From contig JAPLDP010000071.1 in assembly GCA_026391695.1 (NCBI GenBank), forward strand, positions 52,448 to 116,447: a stretch of DNA of 64,000 nucleotides, in the 5' to 3' direction. A program made the position numbers and the translations under genes. Shown here piece by piece: positions 37,983-47,150 of the stretch. The stretch's first letter is position 1, and each line of letters begins with the position of its first letter. The stretch comes from Bacteroidota bacterium (lineage in GTDB: Bacteria > Bacteroidota > Bacteroidia > Bacteroidales > JAGONC01). The notes under the pieces were generated by a model. That model did not search any database. It had not been told where the DNA came from and worked only from the letters and a program-made list of their open reading frames with translations.

Positions 37983-39089
37983 ATGAATCCTTTGACTTCA
38001 ATTTTTTTCACCAATTCTTTTGAAACGCTGTTCTTCTTTGGTTTTCTGTTTATCGTTTTATCGGTCGTAATTATTGATCTGAAAGTCATCGGGCGTCAGA
38101 GTCATAGCATTTCTTTCAGGGAGGCTATCATTTGGACGCTGGTATGGATTTGCCTGGCGATGCTGTTTTATTTATTCCTGCGATTTCGAGGAGAGTATAT
38201 TCATGGGATCGGACTTTCTGATCATCCAACTTCTGTCGCCGATCAAATCAGGGATAATGTAGCGGCCTACCATCCTTCTGTAAAAATCGAAGATATTACC
38301 GATGAAAATGTGATACTAAACCTTTACAGGAAAAACCTTGCCCTGGAGTATTTAACAGGATATCTGATCGAATATTCACTATCGGTAGATAATGTTTTCG
38401 TTATTATCATGATTTTTATGGCTTTTGGAATATTGAACAAATATTATAAACGGGTATTGTTCTGGGGTATTCTGGGCGCCATAGTCATGCGCTTTTTATT
38501 CATTTTTCTTGGGGCAGCACTTATTTCCCGATTTGAAATCGTCCTTTACATGTTTGGTGGTTTCCTGGTTTACACCGGTATACAGATGTTCCGCACAAGG
38601 AACAAAATAAAAGAAATAGATACCAAAAACCATCCCGTTGTAAAGTTAGCCTCCAGATACTTTGCTGTTTATCCACGGAATGTGAGACATCATTTTATGA
38701 TCCGTAAACGAGGAAAGATATTCGTTACCCCCATGTTAATCGTATTACTGGTCATTGAATTTTCAGATGTTATTTTTGCCGTTGACTCTGTACCAGCCAT
38801 TTTTTCGGTGACAAAAGATCCTTTTATCGTTTTTTTCTCGAACATTTTTGCGATTCTTGGATTACGGTCGTTATTTTTTTTACTGATCAATATCATGGAC
38901 CGGTTCCGATATCTCAAGCATGGATTATCCGTGTTACTAACCTTCATCGGTTTCAAGCTGATATTGCATACCTGGCTTGAGGAGATCGGATTTACCACTG
39001 CCATGTCGCTATATGTAGTCATGGCTATTCTGGGTATAAGCATCTTAGCATCTCTATTATCTCCAATGAATAAAAACGCATCCTCGTAG
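37983..39089 (+). CDS. TerC/Alx family membrane protein
   Basis: 368 residues with about nine membrane helices. Family motifs: LEYLTGYLIEYSLSVDNVFV with the membrane-embedded acidic residues, and a second copy VIEFSDVIFAVDSVPAIF, plus FSNIFAILGLRSLFF. TerC/Alx proteins are linked to metal (Mn2+) export and tellurite resistance. No tellurite operon is nearby, so metal homeostasis or a role during protein export is more likely. No regulatory riboswitch was seen upstream. Confidence 0.92.
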   Translation: MNPLTSIFFTNSFETLFFFGFLFIVLSVVIIDLKVIGRQSHSISFREAIIWTLVWICLAMLFYLFLRFRGEYIHGIGLSDHPTSVADQIRDNVAAYHPSVKIEDITDENVILNLYRKNLALEYLTGYLIEYSLSVDNVFVIIMIFMAFGILNKYYKRVLFWGILGAIVMRFLFIFLGAALISRFEIVLYMFGGFLVYTGIQMFRTRNKIKEIDTKNHPVVKLASRYFAVYPRNVRHHFMIRKRGKIFVTPMLIVLLVIEFSDVIFAVDSVPAIFSVTKDPFIVFFSNIFAILGLRSLFFLLINIMDRFRYLKHGLSVLLTFIGFKLILHTWLEEIGFTTAMSLYVVMAILGISILASLLSPMNKNASS

Positions 39090-39098
39090 ATGCAAACA

Positions 39099-39212
39099 AA
39101 CTGATTAATGAGACTCAAATTTTACAAGCAAAGTGCAGTAAAATTTGTAAGTCGAATTAATCCCGACTGCGAAGCGAGTCGGGATCGATTAAATACCCTG
39201 GGTTAATCAGTT
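39099..39212. terminator. Nested inverted repeats between convergent terC and meaB
   Basis: Three inverted repeats are packed in 114 bp. The outer one pairs AACTGATTAA (39099-39108) with TTAATCAGTT (39203-39212), which includes the meaB stop. The second pairs CAAATTTTAC (39116-39125) with GTAAAATTTG (39138-39147). The third pairs TCCCGACT (39161-39168) with AGTCGGGA (39177-39184). It probably acts as a two-way terminator. Confidence 0.6.
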
Positions 39213-40303
39213 AAGTTTTTATAATAGATTTCCAGCAATTTTTGGGCGGCAGCATATGGTGTGAGTTTTGAAGAGAGCAGGTCACTTTCAATCTCATTTT
39301 TCACAAGTTTGATTGATGAATTCGCATAGAAATTATCTTTCAGCCTTTCGTTGATGGCATCAATCAGAGCTTGGAAATTTTGAGATTTTCTTCTTTTCTT
39401 AAATGATCCATTGTCATGGGTCAGATTAACATAATCCATTACGGTTTTCCATACCTCTTCAACACCAGATTTATTTAGAGAAGAGCATATACTGACACGG
39501 GGTATCCAACCCGATTCAGTTGGCGGAAAGAGGTGCAGGGCATTTTGGTATTCGCGCATAGCTTGCCGGGCTTTATTCAGGTTGTCGCCATCGGCCTTGT
39601 TGATAATGATGGCATCGGCCATTTCCATGATTCCGCGCTTTATTCCCTGTAGCTCGTCACCGGCACCGGCGAGCATGAGCAGAAGGAAGAAATCAACCAT
39701 GCCATGTACGGCGGTTTCGGATTGTCCCACACCCACTGTTTCGATAAAAATCGTATCAAATCCGGCTGCTTCACAAAGGATGATGGTTTCACGGGTTTTA
39801 CGGGTGACGCCACCGAGCGATCCTGCCGACGGTGAAGGCCGGATGAATGCATCAGGATCGACAGAGAGCTCTTCCATACGTGTTTTATCACCAAGGATAC
39901 TGCCTTTGGAACGCTGGCTGCTGGGATCGATGGCCAAAACAGCTAACCGACGCCCCTGGCCGGTCAGATATTTTCCCAGCGCCTCAATGAATGTGCTTTT
40001 GCCAACGCCAGGCACACCAGTTATTCCTATCCGTATGGATCGCCCGCTAAAAGGAACACATTTTTCAATGACACCCTGCGCGATGACCTGATGTTCCGGC
40101 AGGGAACTTTCAATAAGAGTGATGGCTTTACTCAGAAGTGTGCGATTATGCGAAAGTATACCCTCCATATATTCGTTCACTTCCAGAGATCTCCTCGCCA
40201 TACTCTTGAAGCGACGTACGGCATCATCATTATGAGTTAACTGTTTCTCAACTCCTTTGCTTATGTGTAGAGCCGACCGTTTGGATTTATTATTTTCAGC
40301 CAT
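39203..40303 (-). CDS. meaB: MeaB/ArgK-type GTPase chaperone
   Basis: 366 residues. P-loop GITGVPGVGKST, switch segment LAIDPSSQRSKGSILGDKTRM, TVGVGQSE (the Gx3 motif) and NKADGDN for guanine recognition are all present. Members protect and load adenosylcobalamin into methylmalonyl-CoA mutase. The mutase genes are not in the window. The N-terminal helical and C-terminal dimerisation arms are complete. Confidence 0.93.
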   Translation of the reverse strand: MAENNKSKRSALHISKGVEKQLTHNDDAVRRFKSMARRSLEVNEYMEGILSHNRTLLSKAITLIESSLPEHQVIAQGVIEKCVPFSGRSIRIGITGVPGVGKSTFIEALGKYLTGQGRRLAVLAIDPSSQRSKGSILGDKTRMEELSVDPDAFIRPSPSAGSLGGVTRKTRETIILCEAAGFDTIFIETVGVGQSETAVHGMVDFFLLLMLAGAGDELQGIKRGIMEMADAIIINKADGDNLNKARQAMREYQNALHLFPPTESGWIPRVSICSSLNKSGVEEVWKTVMDYVNLTHDNGSFKKRRKSQNFQALIDAINERLKDNFYANSSIKLVKNEIESDLLSSKLTPYAAAQKLLEIYYKNLTD

Positions 40304-40328
40304 TATGGAAATACAGGGATTTGCTTTA

Positions 40329-40336
40329 CAAAGGTA
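40329..40336 (-). promoter_or_regulatory. -7 box (TACCTTTG) of meaB
   Basis: TACCTTTG on the minus strand, 25 bp before the meaB start, matches TAnnTTTG. No -33 TTG was found at the right distance. Confidence 0.4.
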
Positions 40337-40398
40337 GTGATATTGAATAGAAGAAATAATCTTTACTAATGGAGAATGGGATGTCAGGAAATTTTGCT

Positions 40399-40406
40399 TA
40401 ATTTTG
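40399..40406 (+). promoter_or_regulatory. -7 box (TAATTTTG) of tRNA-Lys
   Basis: TAATTTTG ends 14 bp before the tRNA, placing the transcript start near 40413, only a few bases ahead of the mature 5' end. Confidence 0.4.
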
Positions 40407-40420
40407 CACGCCTTTTAAAA

Positions 40421-40493
40421 CTCTCCGTAGCTCAGCTGGCAGAGCAGATGACTCTTAATCATCGGGTCGAAGGTTCGAGTCCTTCCGGGGAGA
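40421..40493 (+). tRNA. tRNA-Lys (anticodon CTT)
   Basis: A complete 73-nt cloverleaf. The acceptor stem is CTCTCCG with CGGGGAG (one T-G pair). The D arm is GCTC...GAGC. The anticodon stem is GATGA/TCATC around loop CTCTTAA (anticodon CTT at 40454-40456). The T arm is GAAGG/CCTTC with loop TTCGAGT, and the discriminator is A. The CCA end is not encoded. No integrase or attachment-site duplication is visible beside it. Confidence 0.95.
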
Positions 40494-40531
40494 CACTTTA
40501 TCGCGAGATGGATCATTTTTGTCGGTTATTA

Positions 40532-42448
40532 TCACAGTCCCACTTCCTTTAACAGGGCCATATAGCGTGAACCTTCAGGAATAAAAATAGGATTAACTCT
40601 GAGCCAAGGAAGAAATGTGTCATGCTCATTGCAGGCTCTCTTTAGCCACTCCAATGCCAGATCCTCTTCTCCCCGGACTCTATGGATCAGATAAAAAGAT
40701 GTTGCAGGCACATATTCCGTTTCTGACCTTTTCTTTACACTTTCAAATAGTTTATCTGCTTTATCTTTTTCCCCAATTTGATAATAACGACAAACAAGAC
40801 ATGCTATTGCAAACGGATTTCCATCTGAAAGATCAACTGCCTTCATGTATTCAGCAACTGACTCTTTGACCATTCCTTTTGCATAATAATAAACCCACCC
40901 GAGCTGAAAGTGTGTAAAGAAGTAATTCGGATTTATTTTCAGGGTCATCCTATATTCTTCTATCGCTCTGTCATGCTGACCAGCATATTCAAAGGAATCA
41001 CCTGTTCGTGTATTGATATAGCATGAAAGCGGATCAAGCTCCTGGGCTCGTTTTGCTTCGGAGATTGACTCCTCATGACGTCCGGTAACTATTAGCAAAC
41101 ACGAATAGTCTATATGAATCGAGGAGGAGTTTGGATTTATCTGAAGAGCATGCTTAAAATTCCGTTCTGCTTCTTTCCAGTTCCAATAATATATATTGAT
41201 TGAACCAAGTGCAGAATAGGCTTCAGCAAGAGTACTGTCTATTTTCAGAGCCTTATTTGTATATTCATTTGCTCTGGGTAAAGCTTCGTTTGGTGAAATA
41301 TTTCCAAAAGTTGTGCTGACTATGTTGACAGCAGCCAATCCGGTATATGCAAGTGCATAGTCTGGATCCTTTTGGAGTGCTTGTTCAAAATACTCTGTAG
41401 CTTTTTTATATCCTTCCGCTGTCATCATTTGCCAATAGTAAGTGCCTTTCAAATACAGGTTATAAGCTTCAAGATTTCCAGAATGCCGTTTCGCAATCAT
41501 TGCTTCTGTTTCACCTAAAAGTTTAACTTTCAGATTATCCAGGATTGCCAGCGATATTTCATCCTGGATGGCAAACACATCTTTCATTTCACGATCGTAA
41601 CGTTCTGACCAGATGTGTGAACCATCAGCAACTTTAATAAGCTGTGCTGTTATACGAAGGCGGTTGCCCACCTTCCGGATGCTGCCTTCGAGTAATGTCT
41701 CAACATCAAGTATCCGTCCTATTTCACGTATATCTACCTGTTTATCCTTGAATGCAAAAGCAGAAGTACGGGCAATAACTTTAAAGCTTTCATTATGTGC
41801 AAGAGCATTGATAATTTCTTCTGTTATACCATCACAGAAATAATCCTGATCTTTCTCCGGACTCATATCCACAAATGGTAACACTGCAATGGATTTTTCT
41901 TTTGACATACTATGACCTTTAAGAACGGATTCAGCTATTTCTGATTTCTTTTGTCCGGCGATTATAGAATAAATCTTAACTGGATCCGGGATATTCTTTA
42001 AAATCTTTTCTCCGAAAAATACTGCTCTGATACCCGATTTATTTTTGATATCATCGTACACCTTTTCGGAAATATAAATGCCTCCTGGTTCACCTGCTGC
42101 TTCAATCCGGGAAGCTACGTTGACACCATCCCCGAACACATCGCCTTCACTTACAATAATATCTCCGATATGAATACCAATCCGTACCTTCAGTAAAGTT
42201 ACTTTGCAACATGCCTTCTGGATTACAATGGCACAATTGACGGCGTCCATGGAACTTTGGAAGGTAGCCAGCGTCCCGTCGCCAACCTCTTTGATGTATT
42301 CCCCGTTGAATTTGGAAACAGCCGTTTTGTGGATTGACCTATTTTTCTCCAGGACGCGCATAGCCATTTTTTCATCCTTCGACATCAGGGCCGAATAGCC
42401 GGTGATGTCGGTGAACATGATGGCGGCGAGTTTGCGGTGTTCTTTCAT
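40532..42448 (-). CDS. Class III adenylate cyclase-domain protein with TolB-like and TPR domains
   Basis: 638 residues. Residues 1-170 are a class III nucleotide cyclase domain (AAIMFTDITGYSALM with the metal Asp, KEVGDGTLATF, and FGDGVNVASRIE near the end). Residues ~185-310 are a TolB/FlgO-like domain (SIAVLPFVDMSPEKDQDYF, DGITEEIINALA, WSERYDREMKDVFAIQDEI). Residues 320-620 hold about eight TPR units. There is no signal peptide, so it is cytoplasmic. Rhizobia and other bacteria carry this cyclase-TolB-TPR architecture; whether it makes cAMP is untested. It is a lone gene next to the tRNA. Confidence 0.85.
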   Translation of the reverse strand: MKEHRKLAAIMFTDITGYSALMSKDEKMAMRVLEKNRSIHKTAVSKFNGEYIKEVGDGTLATFQSSMDAVNCAIVIQKACCKVTLLKVRIGIHIGDIIVSEGDVFGDGVNVASRIEAAGEPGGIYISEKVYDDIKNKSGIRAVFFGEKILKNIPDPVKIYSIIAGQKKSEIAESVLKGHSMSKEKSIAVLPFVDMSPEKDQDYFCDGITEEIINALAHNESFKVIARTSAFAFKDKQVDIREIGRILDVETLLEGSIRKVGNRLRITAQLIKVADGSHIWSERYDREMKDVFAIQDEISLAILDNLKVKLLGETEAMIAKRHSGNLEAYNLYLKGTYYWQMMTAEGYKKATEYFEQALQKDPDYALAYTGLAAVNIVSTTFGNISPNEALPRANEYTNKALKIDSTLAEAYSALGSINIYYWNWKEAERNFKHALQINPNSSSIHIDYSCLLIVTGRHEESISEAKRAQELDPLSCYINTRTGDSFEYAGQHDRAIEEYRMTLKINPNYFFTHFQLGWVYYYAKGMVKESVAEYMKAVDLSDGNPFAIACLVCRYYQIGEKDKADKLFESVKKRSETEYVPATSFYLIHRVRGEEDLALEWLKRACNEHDTFLPWLRVNPIFIPEGSRYMALLKEVGL

Positions 42449-42556
42449 TTAAGAAAGGCTTAAACAGGATATTGTGTTTACTTGAACGTGTAAATATAAC
42501 GACTTTATCGTTAAAAATTGTAAATCTTCAGCCAAAAGTGGGCTGATTCAGGAATT

Positions 42557-42700
42557 AATAAATGCTTGTTATTGCCGTACCCTTTAACCCCTTTTATGCA
42601 TTTTCTCTCAAAAGAAGTATCTGATATCAACTTTTCTAAATAAAGCATAATTTGCGTGAATGGTACCAGAATGAAGGCATATAGGAAGATGATAGATCAA
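42557..42700 (+). repeat. Dispersed repeat copy A1
   Basis: Non-coding copy of a family found five times in the window. It covers the middle and right part of the unit, from AATAAATGCTTGTT through ATCAACTTTTCTAAATAAAG and GCATAATTTGC to AGGAAGATGATAGATC. It fills most of the 371-bp gap between the cyclase and the nucleotidyltransferase. Confidence 0.7.
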
Positions 42701-42733
42701 AGGGGCACATTTTTATCATAATTACTTCAGGAA

Positions 42734-42752
42734 TGTATAATACTCCCCAAAA
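42734..42752 (+). mobile_element. IS-end-like fragment
   Basis: Contains GTATAATACTCCCCAAAA (18 bp), identical to 53104-53121. There the same string precedes a transposase start, so this is probably a leftover IS terminus. No transposase follows here. Confidence 0.45.
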
Positions 42753-42819
42753 GTAAGATTGGCTGAAGGTAGAAAAGTATCTGTCTCATTAATTGCTAAT
42801 TTAATGTCAGAAAAGGGAT

Positions 42820-43134
42820 TTAAGCACTTTTTCGTTCATAAACCAAGATTTTATCCCTGTCCAGGATTTTTCTGAAGATAGGATTTCTTACGGCTTGATT
42901 TTCAACTATATCAACTTCTCTATTTAACATAGATTCCAATTGTTCTTTGAAATCCATATAATTATTGAAATATTCTGTAGGATCAATTCGGGAGCTGAAT
43001 TGAATGAGAATATCAACATCACTTTGCTCATTAAACTTCTCTGTATTAATAGAGCCAAAAATGAATAATTGCTCCACATGGTGATCAGAGCATAATTTTT
43101 TGATTTTGTCGATATTTTGCCCAATTAAATTCAT
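42820..43134 (-). CDS. MNT-type minimal nucleotidyltransferase
   Basis: 104 residues from the ATG at 43134; a longer start at 43179 adds a hydrophobic stretch and is unlikely. The core is LFIFGSINTEKFNEQSDVDI (GS...DxD), followed by a third acidic residue in REVDIVE, the full active site of MNT proteins. MNTs normally pair with a HEPN toxin and silence it by AMP transfer. No HEPN gene is next to this one, which stands between two repeat copies, so it may be an orphaned half of a toxin-antitoxin pair. Confidence 0.8.
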   Translation of the reverse strand: MNLIGQNIDKIKKLCSDHHVEQLFIFGSINTEKFNEQSDVDILIQFSSRIDPTEYFNNYMDFKEQLESMLNREVDIVENQAVRNPIFRKILDRDKILVYERKSA

Positions 43135-43184
43135 CAAGACAAAAGTAAGAAAAAAGGAAAGATTAAAAAAATAGGGCATTAGTA

Positions 43185-43268
43185 GTACCAGATGTCAACT
43201 TTTACTAAATGATGCATAATTTGAATGAAGGGTACCTAAATGAGGACATAAGGAAGATGGCAGATTAA
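43185..43268 (+). repeat. Dispersed repeat copy A2
   Basis: The right half of the repeat unit: GTACCAGATGTCAACTTTTA, then AATGATGCATAATTTG and AGGAAGATGGCAGATTAA. It is almost identical to copy C at 59166-59252 over the first 39 bp. Confidence 0.75.
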
Positions 43269-43391
43269 ATGATCCCATTTAAGTTACAATTACTTCAAGA
43301 ATGGGGAAACAGTTTGGTCAGGAATATACATTTCCAGCAACACGATTTTATTTTGTGCTACACGAAGTCTTACTTATTATGCATAGTTATT

Positions 43392-44081
43392 TTATTCTTT
43401 AATTTTGAGTTGTGGAATTTCCTTTAACAATCTATAAAATTCTAAATTCTTATATTCGTTTTTTTTCTTATCATTTATCAATGCACATATGGAAATACCA
43501 CAGTATCCCTTCATATTTTGTCTTTTAGGATTTATTTTATGAAATAACACCAATTGATTGTTTATAAACTCAACTAGCTGATTTCTTCTAAGATTTAATT
43601 CAGAGTTATTTTCTAAATTGATATTATCTAAAAAAGAAACCATATCCCAATATTCTTCTCCAAAATAATTAATACCCGTCGGTGTTGAAACCAGCTTTAT
43701 GTTTCTTTCGACTTTTATTGAATTCACGAAAGTTGAAAATATTACATAAAAGCTATCCAATTTTGAATTATCAACAAGAGTGTATGAACTATACATATCA
43801 TAAGCTTCATTACCAACAATAATTTCCGCCACATCATACCCATTAGTAACCGTATTCTTTGACATTTGAGAAAAAAGTTTGGGGTAATAATAATTCGGCG
43901 CTCCAAGCTCAGTTTGAGAGCAAAGAGTGTAGCGAGCGACATCCTTAAATTCATAAATTGGTTCAATTGAACCTTTAGTGCATACTTGCAAAAAAAGAAG
44001 GTCAATTTTCATGAACCACAAATCCGCCGGCTGGCCGACAAATTCAACACCTGAACCCCTGCCTCCCAGCCTCCTAAACAA
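43392..44081 (-). pseudogene. Clostripain-family (C11) peptidase, 5'-truncated
   Basis: The 229-residue frame contains, from about residue 25, the C11 landmark: MKIDLLFLQVCTKGSIEPIY then EFKDVARYTLCSQTE. In clostripains this is the DLLFLDACLMG...ELKDVADY stretch with the catalytic Cys. The half that should precede it, with the catalytic His, is missing. In its place is about 25 residues of low-quality sequence (RRLGGRGSGVEFVG) that reads equally well on the opposite strand and looks unrelated. The C-terminal part seems complete. It is likely a non-functional remnant; a distant or shortened relative is the alternative. Confidence 0.55.
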
Positions 44082-44286
44082 ATTTTAAAGGTTTAACCGG
44101 ATTCGTATAAAATAAGTCTATTTTATTGATACCCGGTTATTTATTCATAAATTTATAGGGCCATATTTCAGCCTGTGAGTTTTTAATACGGACTGCCGTT
44201 ACCCGGATATGCTCTTTGAGATACTCCTTTTGCTAACTGTTTGGAAGAATTGAACAGAACAATATCATCCTTTAAATAGCCAACTC

Positions 44287-46413
44287 ATGAAAAAAGCGCT
44301 CTTCCTCCTGGTCATCATTGCAAGCATAGCGACGCAATCTTTTAGCCAAAAACAAGGGCAGGAAAAAATTGATTCCCTCTTCACCATCTTAAATTCCGCA
44401 AAAGAGGATACTACCAAAGTAAAGACCCTGACCGCTCTTACTTATGAATTTCTTTCTTATGACCCCGACACTGGGATTTATTTTGCCTATGAAGCGCTGG
44501 CGCTTGCAACAAAAATAAATTATAAAATGGGGATTGCAGATGCGCATCTTGCCATTGGTAATGGATTAAGCAACATTGGAAAATATGAAGAAGCATTGAA
44601 AAACTTAAATGATGTATTGATGTTATGTGACGAACTTATCACTTCAGCAACGTCAGCTTACAAATTAATAATCATGAAACGAAAAGGTGATGCTTACAAC
44701 CGTATTGGAACTATTAATCAATTTCAAGGGAATTACTTTGAAGGGATAAAGAATCTTTCCTCTGCCATGATAATCTATCAGGAAATGGGGAATAAGAAAG
44801 GAATAGCTAATGTATACAACAACATAGGAACTGTTTATTATTATCTGGGAAATTATCCCGAAGCATTAAAGAATTTTTTCGCTGCCTTAAAAATCCAGGA
44901 AGAAATCGGGGATAAAATAAATATAGCTGGTTCATACAACAACATCGGAGTTATTTATATGGATCAAGGCAATTATGCCGAAGCTTTAAAAAATTATTTC
45001 ATGGCATTAAAACTAAATGAAGAGTTAGGTGATAAAAGGGGGAAAGCTGAGAATCTTACCAACATCGGAAATATTTATGAGGATCACCAGGGCAATCATG
45101 CCGAAGCGTTAAAAATATTTTTGGAAGCATTAAAAATATCCGAAGAATTAGGCGATATAGCCGGGGAAGCTATTGATCTATCCAATATCGGAATTGTTTA
45201 TTCGATGCAGGGCTATTATGCTGAAGCGTTGAAGTATTATTTGGCTTCTTTAAAAATCGCTGAAGAACTCGGTGATAAAGATCAGATGGCCCATCGTTTC
45301 AACTATATCGGAGCTGCTTTTATAAAATTGAATAAAAACAATGAGGGATCCCGGTATCTGAATAAAGGATTATCACTTGCAAAAGAGATTGGCAACCCCC
45401 GTGAAATTGATAATAGCTATAGGTTTTTGGCTGAACTGGATAGTATACAAGGTAATTTTAAGCAGTCATTGGAGAATTATAAGATGTATATTATTTACCG
45501 CGATAGTTTAGTAAACGAAGAGAACACAAAAAAAACGGTTCAAATTCAAATGCAATATGAGTTTGACAAAAAAGAATCACTGGCAAAAGCCGAACAGGAA
45601 AAGAAGGATGCCTTAGCCCTGGAAGAATTGCAAAAACAAAAACTGATTCGCAATGGATTTGTGGGCGGTGTTAGCGTGTTGCTGATCTTTGCCGTAATTA
45701 TTTCCATCATTATGCGTCAGCACGAAAAGATCAGGCTGATTAAAAAAGAGAGGAACCGGATCTCGAAAGAACTCCATGATGACATCGGGGCTGAACTTAC
45801 CCGTATCACTGTGATCAGCCAGCACTTACAGAAAAAAACGAACAAAGATGATGAGATGCAGGAAAAACTCAGGAAAATTTCTGAAGCAGGTAAAAAAGTA
45901 TTGGGGAGTATCGGTGAAATCATCTGGACAATGAACCAGCAAAAAAATAACCTGGAAAGTCTTTTTGCTTACATCCGCAGGTTTGTCACAGAATACCTCG
46001 AAATGAGCGGGATTGAAGTAAATATTGAATTTCCTGATGAAATCCCTGCAAACTCTGTCAGCGATGAATACCGCCGGAATATTTTCCTGGTCATCAAGGA
46101 GGCCATATATAATATTACAAAACATTCAAAAGCCACCAGGGTGCGGCTCACAATGAATTTCAGGAAAAGATTGGCAGAATTTGAAATATCCGATAATGGG
46201 ACAGGGTTCTCTGTACAGGAAAAACAAAACTGGGGAAACGGGCTCAGCAATATGAATCAACGGATGAAAGATATCGGGGGTAATTTCAAGATTAGCTCTG
46301 ATAAAAACCAGGGCACCTTAATCAAGCTTATTTTCCCCGTTCGTGGATCTAAAAAAAATACAACTTTTGTGTTATTGATCCTTGCTTTTTTTAAAAGGAA
46401 ATTTGCATCATGA
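44287..46413 (+). CDS. TPR sensor histidine kinase (HisKA_3 type)
   Basis: 708 residues: signal peptide (1-20, ending SFSQK); about eight TPR units in residues 60-400, each with the N-I-G-x2-Y and NYAEALK pattern; a short coiled coil; one membrane helix (about 455-475, GFVGGVSVLLIFAVIISIIM); HisKA_3 with the acceptor His in SKELHDDIGAELTRI; and an ATPase domain with DNGTGFS and NGLSNMNQRMKDIGG. The sensing part is therefore periplasmic. The last 20 residues after LIFPVRGS are hydrophobic and unusual. The stop overlaps the regulator start (ATGA), so the two are co-translated. Confidence 0.92.
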   Translation: MKKALFLLVIIASIATQSFSQKQGQEKIDSLFTILNSAKEDTTKVKTLTALTYEFLSYDPDTGIYFAYEALALATKINYKMGIADAHLAIGNGLSNIGKYEEALKNLNDVLMLCDELITSATSAYKLIIMKRKGDAYNRIGTINQFQGNYFEGIKNLSSAMIIYQEMGNKKGIANVYNNIGTVYYYLGNYPEALKNFFAALKIQEEIGDKINIAGSYNNIGVIYMDQGNYAEALKNYFMALKLNEELGDKRGKAENLTNIGNIYEDHQGNHAEALKIFLEALKISEELGDIAGEAIDLSNIGIVYSMQGYYAEALKYYLASLKIAEELGDKDQMAHRFNYIGAAFIKLNKNNEGSRYLNKGLSLAKEIGNPREIDNSYRFLAELDSIQGNFKQSLENYKMYIIYRDSLVNEENTKKTVQIQMQYEFDKKESLAKAEQEKKDALALEELQKQKLIRNGFVGGVSVLLIFAVIISIIMRQHEKIRLIKKERNRISKELHDDIGAELTRITVISQHLQKKTNKDDEMQEKLRKISEAGKKVLGSIGEIIWTMNQQKNNLESLFAYIRRFVTEYLEMSGIEVNIEFPDEIPANSVSDEYRRNIFLVIKEAIYNITKHSKATRVRLTMNFRKRLAEFEISDNGTGFSVQEKQNWGNGLSNMNQRMKDIGGNFKISSDKNQGTLIKLIFPVRGSKKNTTFVLLILAFFKRKFAS

Positions 46414-47036
46414 TCTCTATAGCAATTATTGAAGACGATGAAGATATCAGGGAAAGCCTGAAAATCCTTATCCAAACCACAGAAGGCTTTGAATGTGCCG
46501 GAACTTTTGCTGATGCAGAAACCGGTCTGGAATTTCTTACCGGTAATCCTGCCGATATTGTTTTAATGGATATTCAACTTCCCGGGATGAATGGGATTGA
46601 ATGTGTCAGGCAGTTGAAATCTATTCACCCTGAAATGCAGTTTATCATGTGCACCATATTCCAGAATGATGATTCGGTTTTCAATGCACTGAAAGCAGGA
46701 GCAACAGGATACCTGCTGAAAACTGATGATCCCGGAAAAATCATTGATGCCATCCATGAACTTCACGCCGGGGGATCCCCGATGACTCCGCAAATTGCCA
46801 GGCGTGTTATGGAATCCTTTAAAATACCTACCGTTAATGATGCCATTCACCTGCTTACCAAAAGGGAAACCGAGATGCTGGGTCTTCTTGCAAAAGGCTT
46901 CCGGTATAAGGAAATTGCCGATAAACTTTTCATCAGTACCGAAACCGTCAGGAAACACATTAACAACATCTACCAGAAACTCCATGTGCAATCCCGCATA
47001 GAAGCGGTAAATAAAATCTTCGGGGAGAGGAGTTAA
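46410..47036 (+). CDS. NarL/FixJ-type response regulator
   Basis: 208 residues. Receiver domain with EDDEDIRESL, the phospho-acceptor Asp in IVLMDIQLPGMNG and the conserved Lys in GYLLKTDDP. LuxR-type helix-turn-helix in the last 60 residues (LTKRETEMLGLLAKGFRYKE, STETVRKHINNIYQKLHV). It is the partner of the TPR kinase, with a 4-base ATGA overlap. The 1509-residue repeat protein downstream on the same strand (464 bp away) is a possible target, by position only. Confidence 0.93.
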   Translation: MISIAIIEDDEDIRESLKILIQTTEGFECAGTFADAETGLEFLTGNPADIVLMDIQLPGMNGIECVRQLKSIHPEMQFIMCTIFQNDDSVFNALKAGATGYLLKTDDPGKIIDAIHELHAGGSPMTPQIARRVMESFKIPTVNDAIHLLTKRETEMLGLLAKGFRYKEIADKLFISTETVRKHINNIYQKLHVQSRIEAVNKIFGERS

Positions 47037-47150
47037 TCCATCATAAAAATCACACGAAAGTGGTATTGTGGAGTCAGGATTTTGGTTATATTTTTACACT
47101 ACTGTCCGGATAAAAAGGGAGGAACATGCCAGTAGCCTTATCAATATTGT

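Noticed and set aside
39582..40091. 169-codon frame opposite meaB
   Set aside because: Antisense shadow of a conserved GTPase gene, with Ser/Pro-rich, non-protein-like composition.
40421..42448. tRNA-anchored genomic island
   Set aside because: No integrase, no duplicated tRNA 3' end within the window, and the adjacent genes look like core genes.
42557..43268. Integron attC sites for the repeat copies
   Set aside because: No GTTRRRY/RYYYAAC core pairs or imperfect attC folding, and no integrase in the window.
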